Assembly (NCBI RefSeq): GCF_023715365.1
Contig: NZ_JAMBNZ010000006.1
Coordinates: 124,001 to 188,000 of the forward strand
Source: Georgenia satyanarayanai
Lineage (GTDB): Bacteria > Actinomycetota > Actinomycetes > Actinomycetales > Actinomycetaceae
DNA: 64,000 nucleotides
Direction of reading: 5' to 3'
Position numbers and translations under genes: made by a program. This document shows, in pieces, positions 26,352 through 34,341 of this stretch (position 1 is the first letter of the stretch; every line of letters starts with the position of its first letter). The notes beneath the pieces were generated by a model. That model ran no database searches and had not been told where the DNA came from. It saw only the letters and a list, made by a program, of their open reading frames with translations.

Positions 26352-27617
26352 GTGATCGATCTCAGAGCCATGCGCGAGCAGCCCGACCTCGTCCGTGCCA
26401 GCCAGCGTGCCCGCGGTGAGGACCCGGGCCTGGTCGACCGTGCCCTGGAGGCCGACGAGCGCCGCCGCTCCGCGCTCACCGCCTTCGAGCAGCTGCGCTC
26501 GGAGCAGAAGGAGGTCAGCCGCTCCGTCGGCAAGGCCGCCCCCGAGGAGCGCCCTGCCGTCCTGGCCCGCGCCAAGGAGCTCGCCGAGCGCGTCAAGACC
26601 GCCGAGCGCGACGCCGCCGCTGCCGCCGAGGAGGCCTCGACGGTCACCTACCAGCTGTCGAACGTCATCGTCGACGGCGTGCCCCCGGGTGGGGAGGACG
26701 ACTTCGTCGTGCTCCGCACCGAGGGCGAGCGTCGCGAGCTCGAGCAGGTCCGCGACCACCTCGAGCTCGGCGAGGGCCTCGCGGCCATCGACGTCAAGCG
26801 CGGCGCGAAGGTCTCCGGCGCCCGCTTCTACTACCTCACCGGCGTCGGCGCCCGCCTCGAGCTGGCGCTCCTCAACGCGGCCATGGACCAGGCGATCGCC
26901 GCCGGCTTCACCCCGATGATCACCCCCACGCTCGTCTCCCCTCAGGTGATGAGTGGGACCGGCTTCCTCGGCGAGCACGCCGACGAGATCTACCACCTGC
27001 CCGCCGACGACCTCTACCTCACCGGCACCTCCGAGGTGGCGCTCGCGGGCTACCACGCCGACGAGATCCTCGACCTGTCCGCCGGGCCCATGCGCTACGC
27101 CGGCTGGTCCACCTGCTACCGCCGCGAGGCGGGTTCCTACGGCAAGGACACCCGCGGGATCATCCGCGTCCACCAGTTCAACAAGGTGGAGATGTTCAGC
27201 TACACCACCGCCGACGACGCCCAGGACGAGCACGCCCGCCTGCTCGCCTGGGAGGAGGAGATGCTCGCCAAGGTCGAGCTCCCCTACCGCGTCATCGACG
27301 TCGCCGCCGGTGACCTCGGCTCCTCCGCCGCCCGGAAGTTCGACTGCGAGGCCTGGCTGCCCAGCCAGGAGCGCTACATGGAGGTCACCTCCACCTCCAA
27401 CTGCACCACCTTCCAGGCCCGCCGCCTCGGCGTGCGGCACCGCGGCGCGAACGGCACCGAGCCGGTCGCCACCCTCAACGGCACCCTCGCCACCACCCGC
27501 TGGCTCGTCGCGATTCTCGAGAACCACCAGCTCCCGGACGGTTCCGTCCGTGTCCCCGCCGGGCTGCAGCCCTACCTCGGCGGCCTGGAGGTCCTCTCAC
27601 CGGTGGCGCCGCGATGA
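26352..27617 (+). CDS. serS: Seryl-tRNA synthetase
   Basis: Class II aminoacyl-tRNA synthetase charging tRNA-Ser; 421 residues, normal length. Residues about 1-100 form the long antiparallel coiled coil that grips the variable arm ([20 protein letters not shown] and neighbours). The catalytic domain follows with motif 2 in [33 protein letters not shown], and motif 3 in [19 protein letters not shown] at 26352 lies six bases after TAGGCT (26340-26345), a leaderless arrangement. Its stop overlaps the ATG of the next gene by four bases. Two tRNA-Ser genes lie in this window. Confidence 0.96.
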   Translation: MIDLRAMREQPDLVRASQRARGEDPGLVDRALEADERRRSALTAFEQLRSEQKEVSRSVGKAAPEERPAVLARAKELAERVKTAERDAAAAAEEASTVTYQLSNVIVDGVPPGGEDDFVVLRTEGERRELEQVRDHLELGEGLAAIDVKRGAKVSGARFYYLTGVGARLELALLNAAMDQAIAAGFTPMITPTLVSPQVMSGTGFLGEHADEIYHLPADDLYLTGTSEVALAGYHADEILDLSAGPMRYAGWSTCYRREAGSYGKDTRGIIRVHQFNKVEMFSYTTADDAQDEHARLLAWEEEMLAKVELPYRVIDVAAGDLGSSAARKFDCEAWLPSQERYMEVTSTSNCTTFQARRLGVRHRGANGTEPVATLNGTLATTRWLVAILENHQLPDGSVRVPAGLQPYLGGLEVLSPVAPR

Positions 27618-28468
27618 CGCTCACCGTCGACGCCGTCCGCGACCGCCTCCCCGCCGCCCTCCCGGCAGCCGGGCCCGAGCTCCTCGTCGCGCTCGACATC
27701 GACGGCACGCTCATCGACCACGAGGAGCGGATGACGACGACGGTGCGCCAGACCGTCGGCCGCCTGCGCGACGCGGGGGCCCGGGTGGTCCTCTCGACGG
27801 GCCGCTCGGTCTCCGCCGTCGTGCCCATCCTCGAGGAGCTTGAGCTGCGCGAGGGCTGGGCGGTGTGCTCCAACGGTGCCGTCTGCCTGCGGCTGGACCC
27901 GGCCCTCGAGGACGGCCACGAGATCAGCGACGTCGTCACCTTCGACCCCGAGCCGGCGCTGCGCCTGCTGCGCGAGGAGCTGCCCGACGGCCTCTTCGCC
28001 GTCGAGGACCTCGGCCGCGGCTTCAAGGTCACCGCCCCCTTCCCCATGGGAGAGCTGAGCGGGGAGATGACCGTCGTCGACTTCGAGGAGCTGTGCGCCG
28101 CTCCGGCCAGCCGCGTGACGCTGCGCGCCCCGCACCTGTCCGCCGCGGACTTCCACGCGCTCGTCGAGCGCGTCGGCCTGCACGGTGTCTCCTACGCCGT
28201 CGGGTGGACCGCCTGGCTCGACCTCGCCCCCGACGGCGTCACGAAGGCGTCCGCGCTCGACATGCTGCGCGAGCGCATGGGCGTGGCACCGGGCGCCACG
28301 GTCGCGGTGGGCGACGGGCGCAACGACGTCGAGATGCTCCGCTGGGCGGGGCTCGGTGTCGCGATGGGTGGCGCGGACGAGGTGACCCGCGCGGCCGCGG
28401 ACCTCGTCACCGCACCGGTCGAGGAGGACGGCATCGTGCCGGTCCTGTCCGCTCTCCTCCCCGCGTGA
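27614..28468 (+). CDS. HAD-superfamily Cof-type phosphatase
   Basis: A 284-residue HAD IIB hydrolase: nucleophile motif [18 protein letters not shown], motif [16 protein letters not shown], motif III lysine in [17 protein letters not shown] and motif [19 protein letters not shown]. Cof-type enzymes dephosphorylate sugar phosphates or flavin/pyridoxal phosphates in the cytosol. It is translationally coupled to serS (ATGA overlap), an arrangement common in actinobacteria. Substrate is not known. Confidence 0.9.
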   Translation: MTLTVDAVRDRLPAALPAAGPELLVALDIDGTLIDHEERMTTTVRQTVGRLRDAGARVVLSTGRSVSAVVPILEELELREGWAVCSNGAVCLRLDPALEDGHEISDVVTFDPEPALRLLREELPDGLFAVEDLGRGFKVTAPFPMGELSGEMTVVDFEELCAAPASRVTLRAPHLSAADFHALVERVGLHGVSYAVGWTAWLDLAPDGVTKASALDMLRERMGVAPGATVAVGDGRNDVEMLRWAGLGVAMGGADEVTRAAADLVTAPVEEDGIVPVLSALLPA

Positions 28469-28482
28469 CCAGATCGTGACCA

Positions 28483-28553
28483 CCTGCAAGGGGTGAAATC
28501 CTTGCAGGAAGTCGACATCCACGCTTGATTTGAGGCGCACACACTGTGTGCGC
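28483..28553 (+). promoter_or_regulatory. Two operator-like palindromes before the alpha-glucoside-type ABC operon
   Basis: The first site is CCTGCAAGG (28483-28491) and CCTTGCAGG (28500-28508), a perfect 9-bp inverted repeat with an eight-base spacer. Its CTTGCAG half-site matches what is known of Streptomyces MalR operators. The second is GCGCACACA-C-TGTGTGCGC at 28535-28553, perfect with one central base. A TTGATT at 28525-28530 could be a -35 box. No regulator gene adjoins the operon, so the proteins that bind here are encoded elsewhere. Confidence 0.6.
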
Positions 28554-28581
28554 TTGTCCGACGATGGTGTGGAGGAGATCA

Positions 28582-29967
28582 ATGAGGACTCGTAAGCAGC
28601 GACGTACCGGGACGCTCGTGGCGGGGGCCGCGTCCCTGGGACTGCTTCTTGCCGCCTGTGGCGGCGCTGACGACCTCGGTGGGGGCGGAGGTGGTGGCGG
28701 TGGCGGTGACGACACCGCCACGGAGGCCGACTGTGCGGCCTTCGAGGAGTACGGCACCCACGAGGGCGAGAGCGTCACGCTCTTCACCTCCATCCGTGAG
28801 GTCGAGGCCGACCAGATGCAGGACTCCTTCGAGGAGTTCACCGAGTGCACGGGCATCGAGGTGACCCACAACGGCTCGGGCGAGTTCGAGCAGCAGCTGG
28901 TCGTCCAGGCGGAGGGTGGCAACGCCCCCGACCTCGCGGCGATCCCGCAGCCCGGCCTGCTCCAGCGCATGGTCGCCGACGGTCACGTCCTGCCCGCCCC
29001 CGACGCCGTCGAGGCGAACGTCGACGAGGGGTGGACCGAGGACTGGAAGGCCTACGGCACCGTCGACGGCGAGTTCTACGCCTCGCCCATGCTCTCCTCG
29101 GTCAAGTCCTTCGTCTGGTACTCGCCCGCCCTCTTCGAGGACAGCGGCTACGAGATCCCCGAGACGTGGGACGACCTCATGACTCTCACCGAGCAGATCG
29201 CCGCGGACCACGGCTCCGACACCGTCAAGCCCTGGTGCGCCGGCATCGAGTCCGGCGGCGCCACCGGGTGGCCCGCCACCGACTGGATCGAGGACCTCGT
29301 CCTGCGGACGGGCGGCGGAGACGTCTACGACCAGTGGGTCTCCCACGAGATCCCCTTCAACGACCCGCAGATCGCCGAGGCCGTCGACATGGCCGGGGCG
29401 ATCCTCAAGGACGACAACTACGTCAACGGCGGCATCGGGGACTCCCGCTCGATCGCCACGACGTCCTTCAACGACGGCGGCCTGCCGATCCTCGACGGCG
29501 ACTGCTTCCTCCACCGCCAGGCCTCCTTCTACGAGGCACAGTGGCCGGAAGGTACCGACGTCAGCCCCGAGGGAGACGCCTTCGCCTTCCCACTCCCGGG
29601 CGAGACGGCCGGTGAGGTCCCGCTGCTCGTCGGTGGCGAGTTCGTCGCCGCGTTCAACGACCGCGAGGCCACCCAGGCGGTGCAGACCTTCATGTCCTCC
29701 GCCGAGTGGGCCAACACGCGGGTCGAGATCGGTGGCGTGACGTCGGCGAACCTCGGGGTCGACCCCGAGCTCGCGACCTCCGACGTGCTGCGTCAGGCCA
29801 TCGAGCTCTTCCAGCAGGAGGGCGCCGTGGTCCGTTTCGACGGCTCCGACATGATGCCCTCCGAGGTGGGCGCCGGTGCTTTCTGGACCGGGATGGTCGA
29901 CTGGATCAACGGCAGCGAGACGGCGACGGTGCTCGACGGCATCGAGGCCGCCTGGCCGGCCGGCTGA
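28582..29967 (+). CDS. CUT1 sugar ABC transporter substrate-binding lipoprotein (alpha-glucoside type)
   Basis: A 461-residue extracellular binding protein. The signal peptide ends in lipobox LLAAC with Cys26 as lipidation site, followed by a spacer with ten consecutive glycines (about residues 33-42). The mature part is a family 1 solute-binding fold (VTLFTSIREVEADQMQDSFE; ALFEDSGYEIPETWDDLMTL; FLHRQASFYEAQWPEG), closest in look to AglE-type alpha-glucoside binders. GGAGGAG at 28571-28577 fixes ATG 28582. It is first in an operon with two permeases and no ATPase, as usual for actinobacteria that share one MsiK-type ATPase. No glycosidase gene is linked. Confidence 0.9.
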   Translation: MRTRKQRRTGTLVAGAASLGLLLAACGGADDLGGGGGGGGGGDDTATEADCAAFEEYGTHEGESVTLFTSIREVEADQMQDSFEEFTECTGIEVTHNGSGEFEQQLVVQAEGGNAPDLAAIPQPGLLQRMVADGHVLPAPDAVEANVDEGWTEDWKAYGTVDGEFYASPMLSSVKSFVWYSPALFEDSGYEIPETWDDLMTLTEQIAADHGSDTVKPWCAGIESGGATGWPATDWIEDLVLRTGGGDVYDQWVSHEIPFNDPQIAEAVDMAGAILKDDNYVNGGIGDSRSIATTSFNDGGLPILDGDCFLHRQASFYEAQWPEGTDVSPEGDAFAFPLPGETAGEVPLLVGGEFVAAFNDREATQAVQTFMSSAEWANTRVEIGGVTSANLGVDPELATSDVLRQAIELFQQEGAVVRFDGSDMMPSEVGAGAFWTGMVDWINGSETATVLDGIEAAWPAG

Positions 29968-29979
29968 CTCTAGGACAGG

Positions 29980-30014
29980 GGGGCGGGGGCCCGGCACTGC
30001 CGGGTCCCCGCCCC
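29980..30014 (+). terminator. Intercistronic hairpin between binding protein and first permease
   Basis: GGGGCGGGGGCCCGG (29980-29994) pairs with CCGGGTCCCCGCCCC (30000-30014), 15 base pairs with one G-U, around a five-base loop. With no T tract it probably acts as a partial terminator or an mRNA-stabilising stem, giving more binding protein than permease. Confidence 0.7.
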
Positions 30015-30038
30015 GCTCGTTGACGGGAGCTGATCACC

Positions 30039-31025
30039 GTGGACTTCTTCCTCTACTCCAAGTTCGGCCAGATGATCCTGGCCGTCGTCGCCTTCCTCGC
30101 CGTTATCGCCGTCATCCTGCTCCTCGCGCGCGTCGCGGACCGGGCCGCCGGCCGCTCACGGACGTGGTGGATGGTGCTGTTCTTCGGTGGGCCGGCCCTG
30201 CTGCTGCTCGGTGTCGGGCTCATCTACCCGGCAATCCGGACCACGATCATGTCCTTCATGGACCGGACGAGCGAGAACTCGGTCGGGTTCGCCAACTACG
30301 AGTGGGTCTTCACCAACCCCGACTCGCTGCAGGCCTTCATCAACACCTTCTGGTGGGTGGTGCTCGTGCCGACCGTGGCGACCGGCGTCGGGCTGCTCTA
30401 CGCGATCATCATCGACCAGTCGCGCTTCGAGAAGGTCGCCAAGACGCTCCTGTTCACGCCGATGGCGATCTCCTTCGTCGGTGCCGGCATCATCTGGAAG
30501 TTCGTCTACGAGTACCGCGGCGCCGCGCAGGAGCAGATCGGACTGCTCAACGCGATCATTGTGAGCCTCGGCTTCGAACCCTTGCGGTTCCTCCAGGACT
30601 CGCCGTGGAACACCTTCTTCCTCATCGCGGTGATGATCTGGATCCAGGCAGGTTTTGCGATGGTGCTGCTGTCCGCGGCGATCAAGGCGATCCCCGGTGA
30701 CATCGTCGAGGCGGCGCGCCTGGACGGCGTGAGCGCATGGCAGATGTTCCGCAGCATCACGGTGCCGAGCGTGCGGCCCACCCTGGTCGTCGTCGTCACG
30801 ACGATCACCATCGCGACGCTCAAGATCTTCGACATTCCCCGGACGATGACGGGTGCGCGCTTCGACACCCAGGTGCTGGCGAACATGATGTACGACCAGT
30901 CCTTCACCTTCGGCAACGCGGGGACGGGCTCGGCGCTCGCCGTCGTCATCTTCGTCCTCGTCATCCCCATCGTCGTCTTCAACGTCCGGCAGATGATCAA
31001 GAACCGGGAGGTACGGGGAGCATGA
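30039..31025 (+). CDS. CUT1 sugar ABC transporter permease (AglF/MalF-like)
   Basis: A 328-residue inner-membrane subunit. Two N-terminal hydrophobic helices (residues about 10-30 and 45-70) precede the six-helix transport core. The conserved cytoplasmic EAA loop is IVEAARLDGVSAWQMFRSI with the invariant Gly. The NYEWVFTNPDSLQAFINTFW segment before the core is usual for AglF/MalF-type subunits. The start is GTG at 30039 with GGGAG ten bases upstream. Its TGA overlaps the ATG of the next permease, so the two subunits are co-translated. Confidence 0.9.
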   Translation: MDFFLYSKFGQMILAVVAFLAVIAVILLLARVADRAAGRSRTWWMVLFFGGPALLLLGVGLIYPAIRTTIMSFMDRTSENSVGFANYEWVFTNPDSLQAFINTFWWVVLVPTVATGVGLLYAIIIDQSRFEKVAKTLLFTPMAISFVGAGIIWKFVYEYRGAAQEQIGLLNAIIVSLGFEPLRFLQDSPWNTFFLIAVMIWIQAGFAMVLLSAAIKAIPGDIVEAARLDGVSAWQMFRSITVPSVRPTLVVVVTTITIATLKIFDIPRTMTGARFDTQVLANMMYDQSFTFGNAGTGSALAVVIFVLVIPIVVFNVRQMIKNREVRGA

Positions 31026-31969
31026 GCGTCACACCTGCCAACCCGGCGATCACGGAGCCGGGGCCCACCCGCTCCCTGCCGGACCCCATGTCGGGGCAGC
31101 CGGCCGCCAGCCGCGCCAAGGCGATGCTCACCTCCCGGGTGGGATCCGTCGTCGCCATCGTCATCGCCCTGCTGTGGACGGTGCCGATCATCGGCATGCT
31201 CGTCAGCTCGGTTCGACCCGAGGCGGAGATCCGCGGCTCGGGGTGGTGGACCTTCTTCACCAACCCGAGCTTCACGCTGGAGAACTACCAGGAGGTGCTG
31301 TTCGGGCGCGCGTCCTCCGGCGCGCTGTCGGGGTTCTTCGTCAACTCGGTGGTCATCACCGTGCCGGCGACGGTCATCCCGCTCGTAGTCGCGACGATGG
31401 CCGCGTACGCCTTCTCGGTCCTCCAGTGGCGCGGGCGCGACACGGTCTTCATCGCCGTCTTCGCGCTGCAGATCGTGCCGCTGCAGATGGCGCTCATCCC
31501 GCTGCTGCGGATCTTCTCCGGCTCGGCGGCCGGGGAGATGTTCCCCTACCTGGCCGTGTGGTTCGCCCACGCGTGCTTCGCGATGCCGCTGGCGACCTTC
31601 CTGCTCCACAACTTCATGTCGGAGATCCCGCGCGAGCTCATCGAGGCGGCGCGGGTGGACGGCGCGGGGCACGTCACGGTGTTCCTGCGGGTCATGCTGC
31701 CGCTGCTGGTGCCGGCGATCGCGAGCTTCGCGATCTTCCAGTTCCTATGGGTGTGGAATGACCTCCTCGTCGGTCTCACCTTCACCGGCGGGAACAACGC
31801 CGTCCAGCCGCTGACCGCCCGGCTCGCGGAGATGGCCGGGTCCCGTGGCCAGGACTGGCACCTGCTCACCGCGGGCGCCTTCGTCTCGATCATCGTGCCG
31901 ATCATCGTGTTCCTCGCCCTGCAGAAGTACTTCGTCCGCGGCCTGCTCGCGGGCTCCGTCAAGGGCTAG
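31022..31969 (+). CDS. CUT1 sugar ABC transporter permease (AglG/MalG-like)
   Basis: A 315-residue permease with six membrane helices after a 35-residue cytoplasmic tail. VPIIGMLVSSVRPEAEI marks the first helix and its exit loop; the EAA loop is LIEAARVDGAGHVTVFLRV; it ends FVRGLLAGSVKG, the standard MalG-like finish. Four-base overlap (ATGA) with the preceding permease. A cluster of inverted and tandem repeats separates its stop from the convergent quinone oxidoreductase. The ATPase must be supplied from another locus. Confidence 0.92.
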   Translation: MSVTPANPAITEPGPTRSLPDPMSGQPAASRAKAMLTSRVGSVVAIVIALLWTVPIIGMLVSSVRPEAEIRGSGWWTFFTNPSFTLENYQEVLFGRASSGALSGFFVNSVVITVPATVIPLVVATMAAYAFSVLQWRGRDTVFIAVFALQIVPLQMALIPLLRIFSGSAAGEMFPYLAVWFAHACFAMPLATFLLHNFMSEIPRELIEAARVDGAGHVTVFLRVMLPLLVPAIASFAIFQFLWVWNDLLVGLTFTGGNNAVQPLTARLAEMAGSRGQDWHLLTAGAFVSIIVPIIVFLALQKYFVRGLLAGSVKG

Positions 31970-31977
31970 CCGGGACG

Positions 31978-32020
31978 ACTCAGCTGTCGGCGGGGACCTC
32001 ATTCCCGCCGACAGCTGAGT
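31978..32020. repeat. Perfect 17-bp hairpin of the GCCGACAGCTG repeat family
   Basis: ACTCAGCTGTCGGCGGG (31978-31994) and CCCGCCGACAGCTGAGT (32004-32020) are perfect inverted repeats with a nine-base loop, eight bases after the permease stop codon. It is a likely terminator for the ABC operon. Confidence 0.85.
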
Positions 32021-32052
32021 TGTTCCCGACGGCGGTGCCCCCCCTCCCTCGC

Positions 32053-32225
32053 GCCGACAGCTGGATTCCGCCGGCCAGCCGCCGGCGCGGACCCTCCCAC
32101 CTCCGCCGACAGCTGGATTCCGCCGGCCGGCCGCCGGCGCGGACCCTCCCACCTCCGCCGACAGCTGGATTCCGCCGGCCGGCCGCCGGCGCGGATCCTC
32201 CTCCGCCGACAGCTGGATTCCGCCC
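32053..32225. repeat. Tandem array of four 52/48-bp repeats
   Basis: Units begin GCCGACAGCTGGATTCCGCC at 32053, 32105, 32157 and 32205 (periods 52, 52, 48). Each of the first three also holds a second palindromic part near CCGCCGGCCGGCCGCCGGCG and a CCTCC-rich spacer; the fourth is cut short and runs into the next gene's stop codon. Units two and three are almost identical, showing recent duplication. There are no unique spacers and no cas genes. Confidence 0.85.
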
Positions 32226-32227
32226 GG

Positions 32228-33199
32228 TCAGGCGCCGGTGATGAGCACGAGCTTGCCGAAGACCTCGCCCGAGTCGAGCAGCTCGTGCGCCCGCTCAGCC
32301 TCCGCGAGCGGCAGCCGCTCGTGGACGACGGCGCGCAGCCGGCCGTCCTCGAGCATCGGCCACACCCGCTCGCGGACCGCCGTCACGATGGCGGCCTTCT
32401 CCCCGAGCGGCCGGGCGCGCAGGGTGGTGCCGTGCACGCTCGCGCGCTTGCGCATGAGCGCCATGAGGTCCACCTCGCCGCGGGTGCCGCGCTGCGTGCC
32501 GATGACGACGAGGCGCCCACCGGTGGCGAGCATGGCGATGTTGTCGGCCAGGCCGCCGGCGCCGAGGACGTCGAGGATGACGTCGGCGCCCGTGCCGCCG
32601 GTGGCTTCGTCCACCGCGGTTGGGACGTCACCGTGGTAGTCGATGGCGACGTCGGCGCCCAGCTCCTCGCACCGCGCGGCCCGCTCCGGCCCGCCCGCCG
32701 TCGTGAGGACGCGCGCGCCAAGGGCGCGGCTGAGCTGGATGGCCGCGGAACCGACGCCGCCGGAGCCGCCGTGGATGAGGACCGTCTGGCCGGCGCGCAG
32801 GGCACCGACGTCCACGAGGTTGGACCAGGCGGTGCACACGGCCTCGGGCAGGGCGGCGGCGTCGACGAGGTCCATGCCCGCCGGCACCGGCAGCAGCTGC
32901 CCAGCCGGCACGGCCACCCGCTCGGCGTAGCCGCCACCGGCGAGCAGTGCGCAGACGCGGTCGCCCACCTGCCACCCGGCCACGCCCTCACCGAGCTCCC
33001 GCACGGTCCCGGAGACCTCGAGCCCGATGATGTCGCTGGCCCCGGGCGGCGCCGGGTAGTGGCCGGCCCGCTGGAGGACGTCGGCCCGGTTGAGGCCGGC
33101 AGCAGCGACGTCGAGGACCACCTCGCCGTGGGCCGGTGAGGGGTCGGGCACCTCGGTGAGCTCGAGACGGGAGTCGGCGGAGACGGTGATGGCGCGCAT
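32228..33199 (-). CDS. NADPH:quinone oxidoreductase family protein (MDR, Qor-like)
   Basis: A 323-residue medium-chain dehydrogenase/reductase: N-terminal GroES-like fold with VAAAGLNRADVLQRAGHYP and IIGLEVSGTV, then a Rossmann domain with the nucleotide loop LIHGGSGGVGSAAIQLSRAL. It lacks the structural-zinc cysteines of alcohol dehydrogenases, as in zinc-free Qor/PIG3 proteins that reduce quinones with NADPH. It ends FGKLVLITGA. ATG at 33199 begins the canonical MRAI opening. It is transcribed divergently from the tRNA-Ser gene. Confidence 0.92.
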   Translation of the reverse strand: MRAITVSADSRLELTEVPDPSPAHGEVVLDVAAAGLNRADVLQRAGHYPAPPGASDIIGLEVSGTVRELGEGVAGWQVGDRVCALLAGGGYAERVAVPAGQLLPVPAGMDLVDAAALPEAVCTAWSNLVDVGALRAGQTVLIHGGSGGVGSAAIQLSRALGARVLTTAGGPERAARCEELGADVAIDYHGDVPTAVDEATGGTGADVILDVLGAGGLADNIAMLATGGRLVVIGTQRGTRGEVDLMALMRKRASVHGTTLRARPLGEKAAIVTAVRERVWPMLEDGRLRAVVHERLPLAEAERAHELLDSGEVFGKLVLITGA

Positions 33200-33275
33200 G
33201 CCTCTTGCCTACAGCAAACCGGTCTCCCGCGCTGCGTAGACTGGTCGCGCCGTGGCGCCGAGAGGCCCGCGGCAG

Positions 33276-33360
33276 GGAGGGCTGACAGAGCGGCCGAATG
33301 TGACGGTCTTGAAAACCGTTGTGGGGCAACCCACCAAGGGTTCGAATCCCTTGCCCTCCG
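33276..33360 (+). tRNA. tRNA-Ser (anticodon TGA)
   Basis: Acceptor GGAGGGC (33276-33282) pairs with GCCCTCC (33353-33359), G discriminator at 33360. The anticodon stem ACGGT/ACCGT encloses loop CTTGAAA with TGA at 33310-33312. The long variable arm (TGTGGGG..CCCACC) and T arm AAGGG-TTCGAAT-CCCTT are typical of tRNA-Ser. The CCA end is not encoded. A TAGACT box at 33237-33242 is a plausible -10. Confidence 0.95.
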
Positions 33361-33452
33361 CCGGTGCCCCGCTTGCCGCGCACTTTCCGATCACCGGTCG
33401 CCCTTTCTGGCACCCCGGCGCGGAGCGGAAAGGGCGACCCAAGTCGGGGGGG

Positions 33453-34037
33453 CTAAAGCACCTCGCCCGTCGTCGCGTCCACGCGGACCTCGGTCGTCGC
33501 GCCGTCGGTCGACCGGAGCTCGACGTCCCACACGACGGTCCCCAGGTGCTCGTCGAGGTCGACCTCCTCGACGGCCGCGCTCATCTCGGTGGCGGCGGTG
33601 ATCGCGGCCTCGGAGGCGGAGATCGACGCCGCGTCCAACCGCTGGCGGTCCTCGTCCTCGAGCGGCTCACGCTCACCCTCGCGCACGATCTCGTTGCCGT
33701 CGGCGGACACGTGCACCTCGACGTCCTCGTCCCCGACGGCGACCGACACCTCCCACAGGTCCTCGCCGTCGTCGTCGCTGCGGTCGACCGCGAAGGCCTG
33801 CCCGCCCAGCTCCTCGGCCGCGGTGCTCAGCGCGTTGACGGCGCCGTCCTCACCGGGGACCGGCTCGGGCGACTGGTCCTCGCCGGGGGAGAACTCGGGG
33901 TTGTCGGGCTCGCGGTCGGTGACGATGCCCTCGCTCGTCGCGCCGCCGTCGGCGGGTGGGTCGTCGTCGCTCGTGCAGCCGACGACGAAGCCCGTCGTCA
34001 GAGCGAGAATCGCGGACACGCGTACCGATCGCCTCAT
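33453..34037 (-). CDS. PepSY-domain lipoprotein
   Basis: A 194-residue exported protein. The signal peptide ends in lipobox VVGC with Cys21, followed by an acidic Pro/Asp/Glu linker. Two PepSY-type units follow: one around FAVDRSDDDGEDLWEVSVAV, the second in SEAAITAATEMSAAVEEVDL followed by TVVWDVELRSTDG and the ending TEVRVDATTGEVL. PepSY domains often inhibit proteases or bind cell-wall or metal ligands; this one is anchored to the outer face of the membrane. It starts at ATG 34037, 45 bases after the small membrane protein gene on the same strand. Confidence 0.85.
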   Translation of the reverse strand: MRRSVRVSAILALTTGFVVGCTSDDDPPADGGATSEGIVTDREPDNPEFSPGEDQSPEPVPGEDGAVNALSTAAEELGGQAFAVDRSDDDGEDLWEVSVAVGDEDVEVHVSADGNEIVREGEREPLEDEDRQRLDAASISASEAAITAATEMSAAVEEVDLDEHLGTVVWDVELRSTDGATTEVRVDATTGEVL

Positions 34038-34081
34038 GTCCTCCAGCGTCCCAGCGTGGCCGGAGGGTCGCACCCGGAGGG

Positions 34082-34261
34082 TCAGCGTCTGTCGGTGTTC
34101 AACCAGGAGCGCAGCGCGAGGTACAGGACGAGGGCGACGACGAGCACGACGACGAGCCGCACGAGGAACCACACCGCGCTGAAGAGCACGCCGACCAGCC
34201 ACCACGCGAGCACGACGGCGGCGATGACGAGGAGGATCGTCAGGAGGCTGTTGCGTCGCAT
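34082..34261 (-). CDS. Small hydrophobic membrane protein, 59 residues
   Basis: Read on the minus strand: MRRNSLLTILLVIAAVVLAW begins the first membrane helix (about 5-25), a second runs to about residue 50 (FLVRLVVVLVVALVLYLALR), and it ends RSWLNTDRR. The ATG at 34261 and TGA at 34082 give 59 residues with normal GC-third-position bias. No family is recognised; very similar short two-helix proteins occur beside PepSY lipoproteins in related genomes, as far as I can recall. It probably shares a transcript with the lipoprotein. Confidence 0.65.
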   Translation of the reverse strand: MRRNSLLTILLVIAAVVLAWWLVGVLFSAVWFLVRLVVVLVVALVLYLALRSWLNTDRR

Positions 34262-34341
34262 GACGGAAGTCTCCCACGCGGCCAGCGGCCGTCGGGCGGA
34301 CGGACCGTGGCGCCGTCGTCGTGGCCCGGCATGATGGTCCG

